64,000 nt of DNA from Streptomyces coeruleorubidus (GTDB taxonomy: Bacteria; Actinomycetota; Actinomycetes; Streptomycetales; Streptomycetaceae), in NCBI RefSeq assembly GCF_008705135.1, contig NZ_CP023694.1, positions 6,981,001 to 7,045,000 of the forward strand. Reading direction: 5' to 3'. Shown one piece after another: positions 16,401-24,072 of the stretch. Below the pieces are notes generated by a model that saw nothing but the letters and a program-made list of their open reading frames with translations, was not told where the DNA came from and searched no databases. Both the position numbers and the translations under genes were made by a program. The first letter of the stretch is position 1, and each line of letters opens with the position of its first letter.

Positions 16401-16680
16401 ACGTACGGAAGTCGATGGAGATCACCGTGACCCGCCCGGGAACAGGCGCTTGGCGTTGGCGGTGGTCAGGGAACGCCACGTGCCTCCTTCGGCCGGTGAC
16501 TCGGCCGCGTCGACCGCCGCGATGTGGGCGTCGGCCAGTGCGGGAGGCGTCCAGCAGTAGTCGCTGCCGAACAGCACGCGTTCCGGTTCGGCGAGGTTCA
16601 GCAGCGCGGGGACCTGGCGGGGGAAGGCAGTGCCTGCCGTGTCGTAGTACAGGCCCCGCAGTTGTTGCACCCCGTCGGGC
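16401..16680. repeat. Direct repeat copy A of the amidohydrolase 3' end
   Basis: This ~280-bp stretch is repeated with scattered mismatches at about 23045-23322, in the same orientation. Both copies run past the stop codon of the amidohydrolase frame. The repeats bracket a 6.6-kb block containing the reductase and exporter genes. Confidence 0.85.
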
Positions 16681-16699
16681 GCGGGGGGCCTGTGCGACA
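16422..16699 (-). pseudogene. Amidohydrolase C-terminal fragment
   Basis: The translated frame carries VQQLRGLYYDTAGTAFPRQ, then FGSDYCWTPPALADAHIAA, and ends LFPGGSR. It matches the last ~85 residues of the full amidohydrolase at 23066-24025. Everything upstream, including the metal-binding HxH, is missing and replaced by unrelated sequence, so it cannot be active. Confidence 0.88.
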
Positions 16700-17170
16700 T
16701 AGCCCCCCACTCCGTCGGGCGATCATCTGCTCCGCCCACCGGTCGACCCGAGCGCCACGAGGATTGACACCACACTGGCCGCTCGGGCAGTCCGGTCCGA
16801 CCTGACGCACCTCGTGGTCCTGCTCGGTGGCCTGGCGGCGTCGGTGCAGTGGACGGACCGCCTGTCCGTCATGACGCTCGCTTGACGCTCGGGACGTCCG
16901 CACGCGGTCGGCCGGCCGAGAAACAAACCTGACCTGCTGTTTTGCAGGATGAGGCCGATCTTGGTGTTGTGGGTCGACTTGTTTTCGTGGGTGCAAGGGG
17001 TGGAGCACGTCGCATGCCGTACGAACGCCTCTGACCTGCGGCTCCGGTCATTGCCGGGAAGGCGGGCGTGTGCTGCCCCCGGGGCATCGCGGGGCAGCGC
17101 ACGGCAGTCCTGACGCTCATGTGACGCTCGCGCTGATAAGGCGTCAGCCCATAAGCCCTACGGGTCTCTG
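16700..17170. other. Gene-free interval with heptamer repeat pairs
   Basis: No gene is supported. The lower GC of parts of it (around 16920-17010) differs from its surroundings. TGACGCT occurs as pairs with an 11-bp period at 16872/16883 and at 17111/17122. A short plus-strand frame ending at 16885 (SVQWTDRLSVMTLA) could be the tail of a lost gene. Confidence 0.45.
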
Positions 17171-18157
17171 TTACTTGTCGACCAGGGACATGTGGTGCTC
17201 GTTGTAGCGGTCGCCCTGCACGCCGATCCGGCCGGCCAATGCGTTCAGGTCGGCCAGTTCGTCGGCGGAGAGAGGAAGTTGAGTGGCGTCCGTGTTCTCC
17301 TCGACGCGGGACAGGCGCCGTGTCCCGGGGATCGGGACGATCGACGGGTGCTGGGCGAGGAGCCAGGCGAGGGCGACCTGGCCGGGTGTGGCGCCCTTGG
17401 CCTGGGCGAGCGTCGCGACATGGTCCACCAGAGCCTGGTTCGCCGTGCGGTTCCCCGCGGAGAACCGGGGGATGGTGGTGCGGACGTCGCCGTCCGTGAA
17501 CGAGGTGGACGCGTCGACCGTTCCGGTCAGGAACCCCTTGCCGAGCGGACTGAACGGCACGAAGCCGATGCCGAGGGCCGCACAGGTGGGCAGCACCTGC
17601 GGTTCGGGGTCCCGGGTCCACAGCGAGTACTCGCTCTGCACCGCCGTAACCGGATGCACCGCGTGAGCGCGGCGGATGGTCTGCGCGCCGGCCTCCGAGA
17701 GCCCGAAGCAGCGCACCTTGCCCTCCTGAACCAGTTCACCCACCGTGCCGGCAACGTCCTCGATCGGTACGTCCGGGTCGACGCGGTGCTGGTAGAAGAG
17801 GTCGATCGTGTCCACTCCGAGGCGCCTGAGGGAGGCATCGGCCACGGCGCGGATCTGTTCGGGGCGGCTGTTGAGCCCGGCGGGCGCGCCGTTCTCGATG
17901 TGGAAGCCGAACTTGGTGGCGATCACCACCTGGTCGCGCAGCGGTGCGAGGGCTTCTCCGACGAGTTCCTCGTTGACGTACGGGCCATACACCTCTGCGG
18001 TGTCGAAGAACGTGACGCCGCGTTCGACGGCGCCGCGGAGTACGGCGATCATGTCCTTGCGGTCACCGGGATTGGGGCCGTAGCTCTGGGACATGCCCAT
18101 GGCGCCGAGCCCGATCGCGGAGACGCGCAGGTCCCGCCCCAGCGTTCGTGTGTGCAT
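17171..18157 (-). CDS. Aldo/keto reductase 1
   Basis: A 328-residue (beta/alpha)8 NADPH-dependent aldo/keto reductase of the YajO/PLR type. The catalytic Asp and Tyr are in FFDTAEVYGPY, the Lys in VVIATKFGF, and the His in IDLFYQHRVD. The NADPH-binding end has VPFSPLGKGFLTG and IPIPGTRRLSRVEEN. The start is set by AAGGAGGAG just before ATG 18157. It reduces carbonyl compounds, but the substrate is unknown. It is the last minus-strand gene of the island and lies behind an MDR gene, separated from it by a 10-bp stem palindrome. Confidence 0.92.
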   Translation of the reverse strand: MHTRTLGRDLRVSAIGLGAMGMSQSYGPNPGDRKDMIAVLRGAVERGVTFFDTAEVYGPYVNEELVGEALAPLRDQVVIATKFGFHIENGAPAGLNSRPEQIRAVADASLRRLGVDTIDLFYQHRVDPDVPIEDVAGTVGELVQEGKVRCFGLSEAGAQTIRRAHAVHPVTAVQSEYSLWTRDPEPQVLPTCAALGIGFVPFSPLGKGFLTGTVDASTSFTDGDVRTTIPRFSAGNRTANQALVDHVATLAQAKGATPGQVALAWLLAQHPSIVPIPGTRRLSRVEENTDATQLPLSADELADLNALAGRIGVQGDRYNEHHMSLVDK

Positions 18158-18177
18158 TGTTCTCCTCCTTGCCGGTC

Positions 18178-18203
18178 GACCCACTCGATGAGCCGAGTGG
18201 GTC
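18178..18203. terminator. Inverted repeat between MDR gene and reductase 1 (terminator or operator)
   Basis: GACCCACTCG (18178-18187) and CGAGTGGGTC (18194-18203) form a perfect 10-bp stem with a 6-nt loop. It lies 20 bp past the MDR stop and 21 bp before the reductase start on the same strand, so it could be a terminator or attenuator for the MDR transcript or an operator for reductase 1. Confidence 0.6.
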
Positions 18204-18223
18204 TGTCCTGTCGAGTCGGACCG

Positions 18224-19180
18224 TCAGTTGCCGTGGTCGAAGGTCAGGACGATGCGTTCACGCAGGGCGCCTTGTTCGAGTCGTATGTGCGCGGCTCCTG
18301 CGTCATCCGCGTCGAAGGGCAGGGCGGGGCGCAGGGTGATCGTGCCGTCTTCGGCCTGGTCGCGGAGCCGTACTGTCGCGTCGCGGTCCCGGTCCCGTTC
18401 CCGCACGTTGAGGTGTTTGACCGTGATGCCGCGTCCTGGGTCGCCGTCCCAGGAGCGCAGGATGCCGATCTGGCCGCTGTCCCGGACGGCGGGAGCGATC
18501 TGTTCGTGCAGCAGGGCCGCGTCCGCCACCGCGTCCACCGGGCCGCCTAGTTCCTTCAGTGCGCGCTCGGCGATGCCGGGGCCGCGGGGCACGAGTGTCT
18601 GCGCGCCGAGTGAGCGGAGCAGGTCCGCGTCGTCCTCGGCCGCGACGGCTACTACGTGCAGGCCCTCTGCGACACCGAGTTCGACCAGGTAGCCACCGAC
18701 CGAACCTGCCGCGCCGGTGACCAGGAGGGTGGCACCCGGGGGCAGTCGGAAGGCGTCGAGCACGTTGCGGGCGGTGAGCGCGTTGTTCAAAAAGCCGGCC
18801 GCCGCGGCGCTGGACGCGCCGGTGGGGGCCAGGACCACTGATCGTGCGGAAAGGGCGAGATATTCGCTGTAACCGCCGCGGCTGCCCAGATTGTCCACGA
18901 ACCCGACGACGTAAGCACCGGCCACCAGGCCCCAGCGGGGATTCACCCCGCTGCCGACCTCCTCGATCGTGCCGGCGACCTCCATCCCGGGGACGAACGG
19001 GGGCGTCTTCCCTTGGTACATCTGCCGCAGCTGCCCGGAGCGGAGCATCGCGTCGACGGGGTTCACACCGGCGGCGAGGACCCGTACCAGCACCTCCTGT
19101 GTTCCGGGGCGCGGGTCGGGAAGCTCGAACGGCCGCAGCACTTCGGGGCCGCCGTACTCGCTCAGTCCTATGACTTTCAT
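18224..19180 (-). CDS. MDR-family NADP-dependent oxidoreductase (quinone oxidoreductase-like)
   Basis: A 318-residue protein of the medium-chain dehydrogenase/reductase superfamily. The GroES-like domain contains PFVPGMEVAGTIEEVG, and the Rossmann domain has LLVTGAAGSVGGYLVELG. It lacks the Cys clusters of zinc alcohol dehydrogenases, so it belongs to the zinc-free quinone oxidoreductase/enoyl reductase branch. ATG 19180 follows GAGGAAAC. About 110 bp upstream is a copy of the GGGGAA-N6-TTCCCC palindrome (19293-19310) shared with other promoters of the island. Confidence 0.9.
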   Translation of the reverse strand: MKVIGLSEYGGPEVLRPFELPDPRPGTQEVLVRVLAAGVNPVDAMLRSGQLRQMYQGKTPPFVPGMEVAGTIEEVGSGVNPRWGLVAGAYVVGFVDNLGSRGGYSEYLALSARSVVLAPTGASSAAAAGFLNNALTARNVLDAFRLPPGATLLVTGAAGSVGGYLVELGVAEGLHVVAVAAEDDADLLRSLGAQTLVPRGPGIAERALKELGGPVDAVADAALLHEQIAPAVRDSGQIGILRSWDGDPGRGITVKHLNVRERDRDRDATVRLRDQAEDGTITLRPALPFDADDAGAAHIRLEQGALRERIVLTFDHGN

Positions 19181-19292
19181 CCGGGAGTTTCCTCACGTTC
19201 CTGTGTTCGCCGCGATGTTCGGCAGAGAGGTGAATTACCGCGTGGGCGACCCACGCCGTAATTCACCGTACCCAGTGTTCAAAGTGGGGAGG

Positions 19293-19310
19293 GGGGAAGG
19301 ATTTTTCCCA
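19293..19310. promoter_or_regulatory. Island operator copy 1 (before the MDR gene)
   Basis: GGGGAAGGATTTTTCCCA resembles the near-palindrome GGGGAA-N6-TTCCCC found at four other places in this island. It lies 113 bp upstream of the MDR start. Confidence 0.55.
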
Positions 19311-19352
19311 GGTTCGGTTTCTCCCCCTCCCTTACAGATTCGTAGGCTGCCG

Positions 19353-20351
19353 TCAGCGAGCCGGCGGGCGGTCTGCGGCGCTCATGCCGGTGGCAAACCG
19401 AGGCGTGTAGTGCGCTTCGAGCCGGGTGGTCTCTTCGTCCGTCAGGCTGATGTCGAGGGCCGCGGCGGCGTCCGCCAAGTGGTGTGGCTTGGATGCCCCG
19501 ATGATCGGGGCGCTGACCACGGGATTCGCCAGGACCCACGCGAGTGCGACCGTAGCCATGGACACGCCGCGTGCCTGGGCTACCGACTGCACTTCTTCGA
19601 TGATCTTCCGGTTCGACTCTTCTTCGACGAAGAGGCGCCCGTATGCGGGGTCGGTCTCCGACCGTCGGGTCTGCTCACCCCAGGGCCGGGTGAGCCGGCC
19701 GCGCGCCAGCGGGCTCCATGGGATGCTTCCGACGCCCTGATCTGCGAGCAGGCCGAACATCTCCCGTTCCTCTTCACGCATGAGGAGGTTGTACTGGTCC
19801 TGCATGGACACGAACCGCGTCCACCCGTGCAGATCAGCGGTGTACTGCAGCTTGGCGAACTCCCAGGACAGCATCGAGGAGGCGCCGATGTAGCGCACCT
19901 TGCCCGCCTTGACGACGTCGTGGAGGGCCTCCATCGTCTCCTCGGCGGGCGTCTCGTGGTCAAGTCGGTGGATCTGGTAGAGGTCCACGTAGTCCGTACC
20001 GAGCCGGGTCAGGGACGCGTCGATCTGCTCCATGACCGCCTTGCGGGACGTTCCGGATCCCCCTGGACCGGAGTGCATGGGGTAGAAGAGTTTGGTGGCG
20101 AGCACGATGTCCTCGCGGCGCGTGTACTTTTTGATCGCGCGCCCGACGATCTCTTCCGAGCTGCCGAAACTGTAGACATTTGCGGTGTCCCAGAAGGTGA
20201 TGCCCAGGTCGACGGCTTGTCGGAATATCGGCTCCGATTCCTCCTCGCTGAGTGCCCACTTCAAAGCGTTCGCTGAATCACCGAAGGTCATGCAGCCGAG
20301 CGCGAGGCGACTGATAACGAGTCCTGAGGTTCCAAGTCGTGTGTACTTCAT
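19353..20351 (-). CDS. Aldo/keto reductase 2
   Basis: A 332-residue aldo/keto reductase. The catalytic Asp/Tyr lie in FWDTANVYSFGSSEE, the Lys in IVLATKLFYPM, and the His in YVDLYQIHRLD; IPWSPLARGRLTRPW and APIIGASKPHHL form the cofactor region. It is similar in type to the third reductase in this island but clearly diverged from reductase 1. The frame is open far upstream, but ATG 20351 gives the normal family N-terminus MKYTRLGTSGL. The binding site is weak. It lies 56 bp after the exporter stop and is likely co-transcribed with it. Confidence 0.92.
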   Translation of the reverse strand: MKYTRLGTSGLVISRLALGCMTFGDSANALKWALSEEESEPIFRQAVDLGITFWDTANVYSFGSSEEIVGRAIKKYTRREDIVLATKLFYPMHSGPGGSGTSRKAVMEQIDASLTRLGTDYVDLYQIHRLDHETPAEETMEALHDVVKAGKVRYIGASSMLSWEFAKLQYTADLHGWTRFVSMQDQYNLLMREEEREMFGLLADQGVGSIPWSPLARGRLTRPWGEQTRRSETDPAYGRLFVEEESNRKIIEEVQSVAQARGVSMATVALAWVLANPVVSAPIIGASKPHHLADAAAALDISLTDEETTRLEAHYTPRFATGMSAADRPPAR

Positions 20352-20407
20352 GGCGGTATCGAATACTCCGGTTGATGGATGTGGGAGGTGGTTCTGGGAG
20401 TGCTCCC

Positions 20408-21652
20408 TCAGGCCAAGTCGTCGCGACTCGACTGCTTGACGAATACGGCATGGGCCACGACGCCGAGTGCGATCGAGGCGACGGTGACGATGCCCAGAGG
20501 GAGGACGGCGTGGGCGCCGCCGACGCCTACGAGCGGTGCGGCGACTCCTCCGAGCCCGAAGCGGGCGCAGCCGAGTGCCGAGGACGCGGTGCCCGCGAGT
20601 TCCGGGTAGTCGGCCAGGGCGAGCGACGTGGTGGGGGGTGCCGCGAACGCGACCCCGGAAGCGAGGACGAACAGGGAGGCGAGCACGACGGGCAGAGGCA
20701 GGTTCCACAGTCCGGTCGCGAGGAGCCCGACGGAGCCGACGGCGGTCATGGCAAGGCCGATGACGAGCGCGCCGCGCTCGGACCACCGCTCGGCAGTGCG
20801 GCCGCCGAGGTAGCCGAAGGCCATGAAACCGGCGGAGTTCGCACCGAAGGCGACGGAGTATGCCTGCGGGGAGAGCCCGTAGGCGCCTTGGAGGATGTAG
20901 GTCGCTCCGGAGAGGTAAGCGAACAGCGCGGCATAGGTCAGACCCGTGATGAACACGGAGCCGACGAAGAGGCGGTCGGAGAACAGGCGCCGGAAGTCGC
21001 GGCCCGTCTGTCTCATGCCGCCACTGGTGCGCTGATCCCCGGGAAGCGTCTCGCCGAAGATGATCAGGGTGGCCACCAGCAGCAGCACTCCGAGCACGGC
21101 GAGGAAGAGGAAGGTGCCGCGCCAGTCGGTGATGCGGGCGAGTTGCCCTCCCAGGACGGGGCCGACGATCGCGGCGAGACCGCCGAGGACGGTCAGTCGC
21201 CCGAAGTAGCGGATCAGCGCACCGCCTTCATAGACGTCCCGGCCGGCCGCCTGCGCGATGACGATCCCCACCGCGCCTGCCAGCCCCTGCACGAGCCGGG
21301 CGATCACCAGGGTCACGAGGTTCGGGCTGATCGCGCACAGCACGGACGCGGCGATGTACGCGGCGATGCCTGTGAGCAGCGGTGGGCGGCGTCCGAACCG
21401 GTCCGACAGCGGCCCGGCGATGATCTGCCCGGCAGCGAGCCCGATCAGACAGGCGGTCAGGGTGAACTGTGCCTCGGAGGTGGCCGCGCCGAGATCGCTC
21501 GTCAGCGAGGGCAGGACCGGCAGGTAGAGGTCCATCGAGACGGGGCCGAACACGGTGAGCAGCATCAGCAGCGTGGACAGGGCCGGCCCGACGTGTCGCG
21601 TGGGCGTTGTGGCCGGCCGGGGACCAGTCGGCCGTGTCGCCTGGTCGTTCAT
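20408..21652 (-). CDS. MFS multidrug exporter, Bcr/CflA family (12 membrane segments)
   Basis: A 414-residue protein with about 12 membrane segments. SMDLYLPVLPSL in segment 1 and GPLSDRFGRRPPLL after segment 2 are hallmarks of the Bcr/CflA drug-resistance transporters; VGPVLGGQLA is the motif C region. It probably exports a small toxic compound by proton antiport. ATG 21652 overlaps the stop of a 29-codon leader ORF (21649-21738) that has a much better ribosome binding site, so translation is probably coupled. Confidence 0.9.
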   Translation of the reverse strand: MNDQATRPTGPRPATTPTRHVGPALSTLLMLLTVFGPVSMDLYLPVLPSLTSDLGAATSEAQFTLTACLIGLAAGQIIAGPLSDRFGRRPPLLTGIAAYIAASVLCAISPNLVTLVIARLVQGLAGAVGIVIAQAAGRDVYEGGALIRYFGRLTVLGGLAAIVGPVLGGQLARITDWRGTFLFLAVLGVLLLVATLIIFGETLPGDQRTSGGMRQTGRDFRRLFSDRLFVGSVFITGLTYAALFAYLSGATYILQGAYGLSPQAYSVAFGANSAGFMAFGYLGGRTAERWSERGALVIGLAMTAVGSVGLLATGLWNLPLPVVLASLFVLASGVAFAAPPTTSLALADYPELAGTASSALGCARFGLGGVAAPLVGVGGAHAVLPLGIVTVASIALGVVAHAVFVKQSSRDDLA

Positions 21653-21738
21653 GCGACGGCCTCTTCGGTGTCGGGAAGGGTGCCGCCGAGGCCGGCAGCA
21701 AGGACTTGCAGGTCGCGCCGAAGTGCGCGCCGGTGCAT
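21649..21738 (-). CDS. 29-residue leader ORF, decayed N-terminus of an aldo/keto reductase
   Basis: ATG 21738 follows AAGGAGG with ideal spacing, and the ORF ends in an ATGA overlap with the exporter gene. The peptide starts MHRRALRRDLQVLAAGLG, which aligns with the N-terminus of reductase 1 (MHTRTLGRDLRVSAIGLG); even the upstream binding site is alike. After residue ~20 the similarity ends. It is best read as a truncated reductase 5' end that now supplies the translation start for the exporter. Confidence 0.65.
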   Translation of the reverse strand: MHRRALRRDLQVLAAGLGGTLPDTEEAVA

Positions 21739-21838
21739 CGTGTCCTCCTTGGTGATGGCGGTTGTTGTGGCGGGTGCGGTAGCGGCGGACGTCGTTCTCG
21801 GCGGCGCGGTACCCGGCCAACGGCCTCCTGTCGCCGCG

Positions 21839-22834
21839 CTACCAGGCGTACGCTTCGGGAGCTTCGCCTCCGGGACCCGGCCAGATCTCGTCGAGCGCGC
21901 GGAGCGTCTCGGGCGCGAGGGTCAGGTGCGGGGCTCGCAGCGATTCGGTCAGTTGCTCGGGGGTGCGCGGCCCGACGATGGTGGTGGCGACGGCTGAGTT
22001 GTGCAGCAGCCAGGCCAGTGCGACGTCCGCCGGGCGCTCGCCGAGATCCGCGCACAGGGCTTCGTACCGTTCGAGCTGCGGCCGGTTCTGCTCGACGGTG
22101 GACAGGAAGCCGGGAGATGAGCGTCGGCCGCTGTCGGCCTTGCGCAGGGCGCCACCGAGCAGGCCGCCGCCCAGCGGACTCCACGGGATCAGGCCGAGAC
22201 CGTAGTGGCGCAGAGCGGGAATCAGTTCGAGTTCGATGGTGCGGGCGTTGAGGTTGTACAGGCTCTGCTCGGACACGAGGCCCAGGAAATGCCGCTTGTT
22301 CGCTTCCTGCTGTGCGGTGGCGATGTGCCAGCCGGCGAAGTTGCTGCTGCCGACGTAGGTGACCTTGCCCTCGCGGACGAGTTGCTCCATGGCCTGCCAG
22401 ATCTCGTCCCACGGTGTCGAGCGGTCGATGTGGTGCATCTGGTACAGGTCGATGTGATCGGTCTGCAGCCGTCGGAGGCTGGCCTCGGCTGCCCTGCGGA
22501 TCTTGTAGGCCGAGAGATACTTGTCGTTCGGGCCGGTGCCCATGGGCTGGTAGAGCTTGGTGGCCAGCACGATCCGGTCGCGCCGGCCGCCGCCCTGGGC
22601 CAGCCAGCGGCCGATGATCTCCTCGGAGAGACCGTAGCCCTCCGTCATGCCGGGGGACTGCGGTCCGCCGTACACGTCAGCGGTGTCGACGAAGTTGATG
22701 CCCTCCTCGACGGCCCGGTCGAGGAGGGCGAAGCTGGTGGACTCGTCGGTGACCCAGCCGAAGTTCATGGTCCCCAGGCCGAGCTTGCTGACCTTCAGGC
22801 CGGTCCGGCCGAGGTGGTTGTAGATCATCGTCAT
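21839..22834 (-). CDS. Aldo/keto reductase 3
   Basis: A 331-residue aldo/keto reductase. Motifs: FVDTADVYGGP (Asp/Tyr), IVLATKLYQPM (Lys), IDLYQMHHIDR (His), IPWSPLGGGLLGG and TTIVGPRTPEQL (cofactor). GGGAGGA precedes ATG 22834, seven bases away, so this start is preferred over the second Met six bases later. The gene lies 230 bp downstream of the amidohydrolase on the same strand. The physiological carbonyl substrate is unknown; three such enzymes within 6 kb suggest detoxification of reactive carbonyls or quinones. Confidence 0.92.
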   Translation of the reverse strand: MTMIYNHLGRTGLKVSKLGLGTMNFGWVTDESTSFALLDRAVEEGINFVDTADVYGGPQSPGMTEGYGLSEEIIGRWLAQGGGRRDRIVLATKLYQPMGTGPNDKYLSAYKIRRAAEASLRRLQTDHIDLYQMHHIDRSTPWDEIWQAMEQLVREGKVTYVGSSNFAGWHIATAQQEANKRHFLGLVSEQSLYNLNARTIELELIPALRHYGLGLIPWSPLGGGLLGGALRKADSGRRSSPGFLSTVEQNRPQLERYEALCADLGERPADVALAWLLHNSAVATTIVGPRTPEQLTESLRAPHLTLAPETLRALDEIWPGPGGEAPEAYAW

Positions 22835-23044
22835 GAGTGGTCCTCCCTGTCCGGTTGGCACTGTGGTTCGGGCCCGGCACGGAGCGCTGTACGCGCTGCA
22901 GCGGCCTCGACGACCGTGTCGTGCCGGGGCGCCCGCGGGACTGGTCGTCGCCCGTACGAGCACCGAGCATGTGCGGTCGTCAGGCGTACACGGGGCACAT
23001 TCGTCGAGGTCTGCCCTGCTCAAGCGCGATGGTCCGGCCGGGAA

Positions 23045-23322
23045 AGGTACGGAAGCCGATGGAGATCACCGTGACCTCCCCGGGAACAGGCGCTCGGCGT
23101 TGACCGTGGTCAGGGAACGCCACGTGGCCCCTCCGACCGGTGACTCGGCTGCGTCGATCGCCGCGATGTGAGCGTCGGCCAGTGCGGGAGGCGTCCAGCA
23201 GTAGTCGCTGCCGAACAGCACCCGGTCCGGTTCGACGAGGTTCAGTAGCGCGGGGACTTGGCGGGGGAAGGCGGTGCCTGCCGTGTCGTAGTACAGGCCG
23301 CGCAGTTGTTGCACCGCGTCGG
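23045..23322. repeat. Direct repeat copy B, inside the amidohydrolase gene
   Basis: This copy includes the last ~250 bp of the intact amidohydrolase and about 20 bp beyond its stop. It matches 16401-16680 in the same orientation. Confidence 0.85.
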
Positions 23323-24025
23323 ACGACGGGGGTTCCTGTGCCGGCAGGAACAGCCGCATGAACTCGTCGACGCGGTCGGCGAGGACGGGCAGCACACCGC
23401 CACAGTGCGGGACGATGACGCGCAGGTTCGGGTGACGTGTCAGCACCCCCGCCATCACCAGATCCGTGACAGCGCGAGCTGTGTCGAAGACGTACTCCAC
23501 CATCGGTCGCGGCCTGCCGAGCGCCGACTGCTCCCACCCCAGAGGGGAGGTGGGGTGCAGGAAGACCACGGCCCGCCGGCGGTCCAGCTCGGCGAAGACC
23601 GGTTCGAGGCGCTCCTCGCCCAGATACACGCCGTGTGTGTGCGTGAGCAGGGTCACGCCGTCCGCGCGCAGTGTGTCGAAGGCGAAGCGGATTTCCTCCA
23701 GTGCGCCATCCACGTCCGGGAGGGGCAGCGACACGAAGTTGCCGAAGCGGTCCGGGTGTTCGCGGGTCAGCTCGGCGGTGTACTCGTTCACGCGCCGGGC
23801 GAGGAGGCGGGCCGCTTTGTCGTCGCCGAAGTGGACGCCGGGGGAGGAGATGGACAACATCGCGGTCGTGATGCCGTTGCGGTCCATGAGGTCGAGGTGG
23901 GCTTCCACCGACCAGGACGGCCAGCTCCCCATCCCGTCGGGGTGGGTGTGACCCGCCGCCGTCGCCTGCCGGACGTAGAAGTCGGGCAGGAGGTGGGCGT
24001 GGACGTCGATGAAGCCGGAGGGCAT
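23066..24025 (-). CDS. Amidohydrolase-2 family metal-dependent hydrolase/decarboxylase (ACMSD-like)
   Basis: A 319-residue TIM-barrel protein. The N-terminal DVHAHLLP gives the metal-binding HxH, FLHPTSPLG and VIVPHCGG give further His ligands, and LFGSDYCWTP gives the catalytic Asp. This set is typical of the aminocarboxymuconate-semialdehyde / gamma-resorcylate / 6-methylsalicylate decarboxylase group, so non-oxidative decarboxylation of an aromatic acid is likely. ATG 24025 has GGAAGGA before it. A truncated copy of its 3' end lies 6.6 kb away at 16422. It is 47 bp downstream of the antiporter gene and is probably co-transcribed. Confidence 0.87.
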   Translation of the reverse strand: MPSGFIDVHAHLLPDFYVRQATAAGHTHPDGMGSWPSWSVEAHLDLMDRNGITTAMLSISSPGVHFGDDKAARLLARRVNEYTAELTREHPDRFGNFVSLPLPDVDGALEEIRFAFDTLRADGVTLLTHTHGVYLGEERLEPVFAELDRRRAVVFLHPTSPLGWEQSALGRPRPMVEYVFDTARAVTDLVMAGVLTRHPNLRVIVPHCGGVLPVLADRVDEFMRLFLPAQEPPSSDAVQQLRGLYYDTAGTAFPRQVPALLNLVEPDRVLFGSDYCWTPPALADAHIAAIDAAESPVGGATWRSLTTVNAERLFPGRSR

Positions 24026-24072
24026 GACGGGGTCCTTCCTCGTGGGTTTCGTGCCGGGCCGGTGGCGTCGGC

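Noticed and set aside
16700..17170. A phage attachment site or tRNA remnant next to the direct repeat
   Set aside because: No tRNA-like cloverleaf, integrase or excisionase gene was found; the repeats are explained by amidohydrolase sequence.
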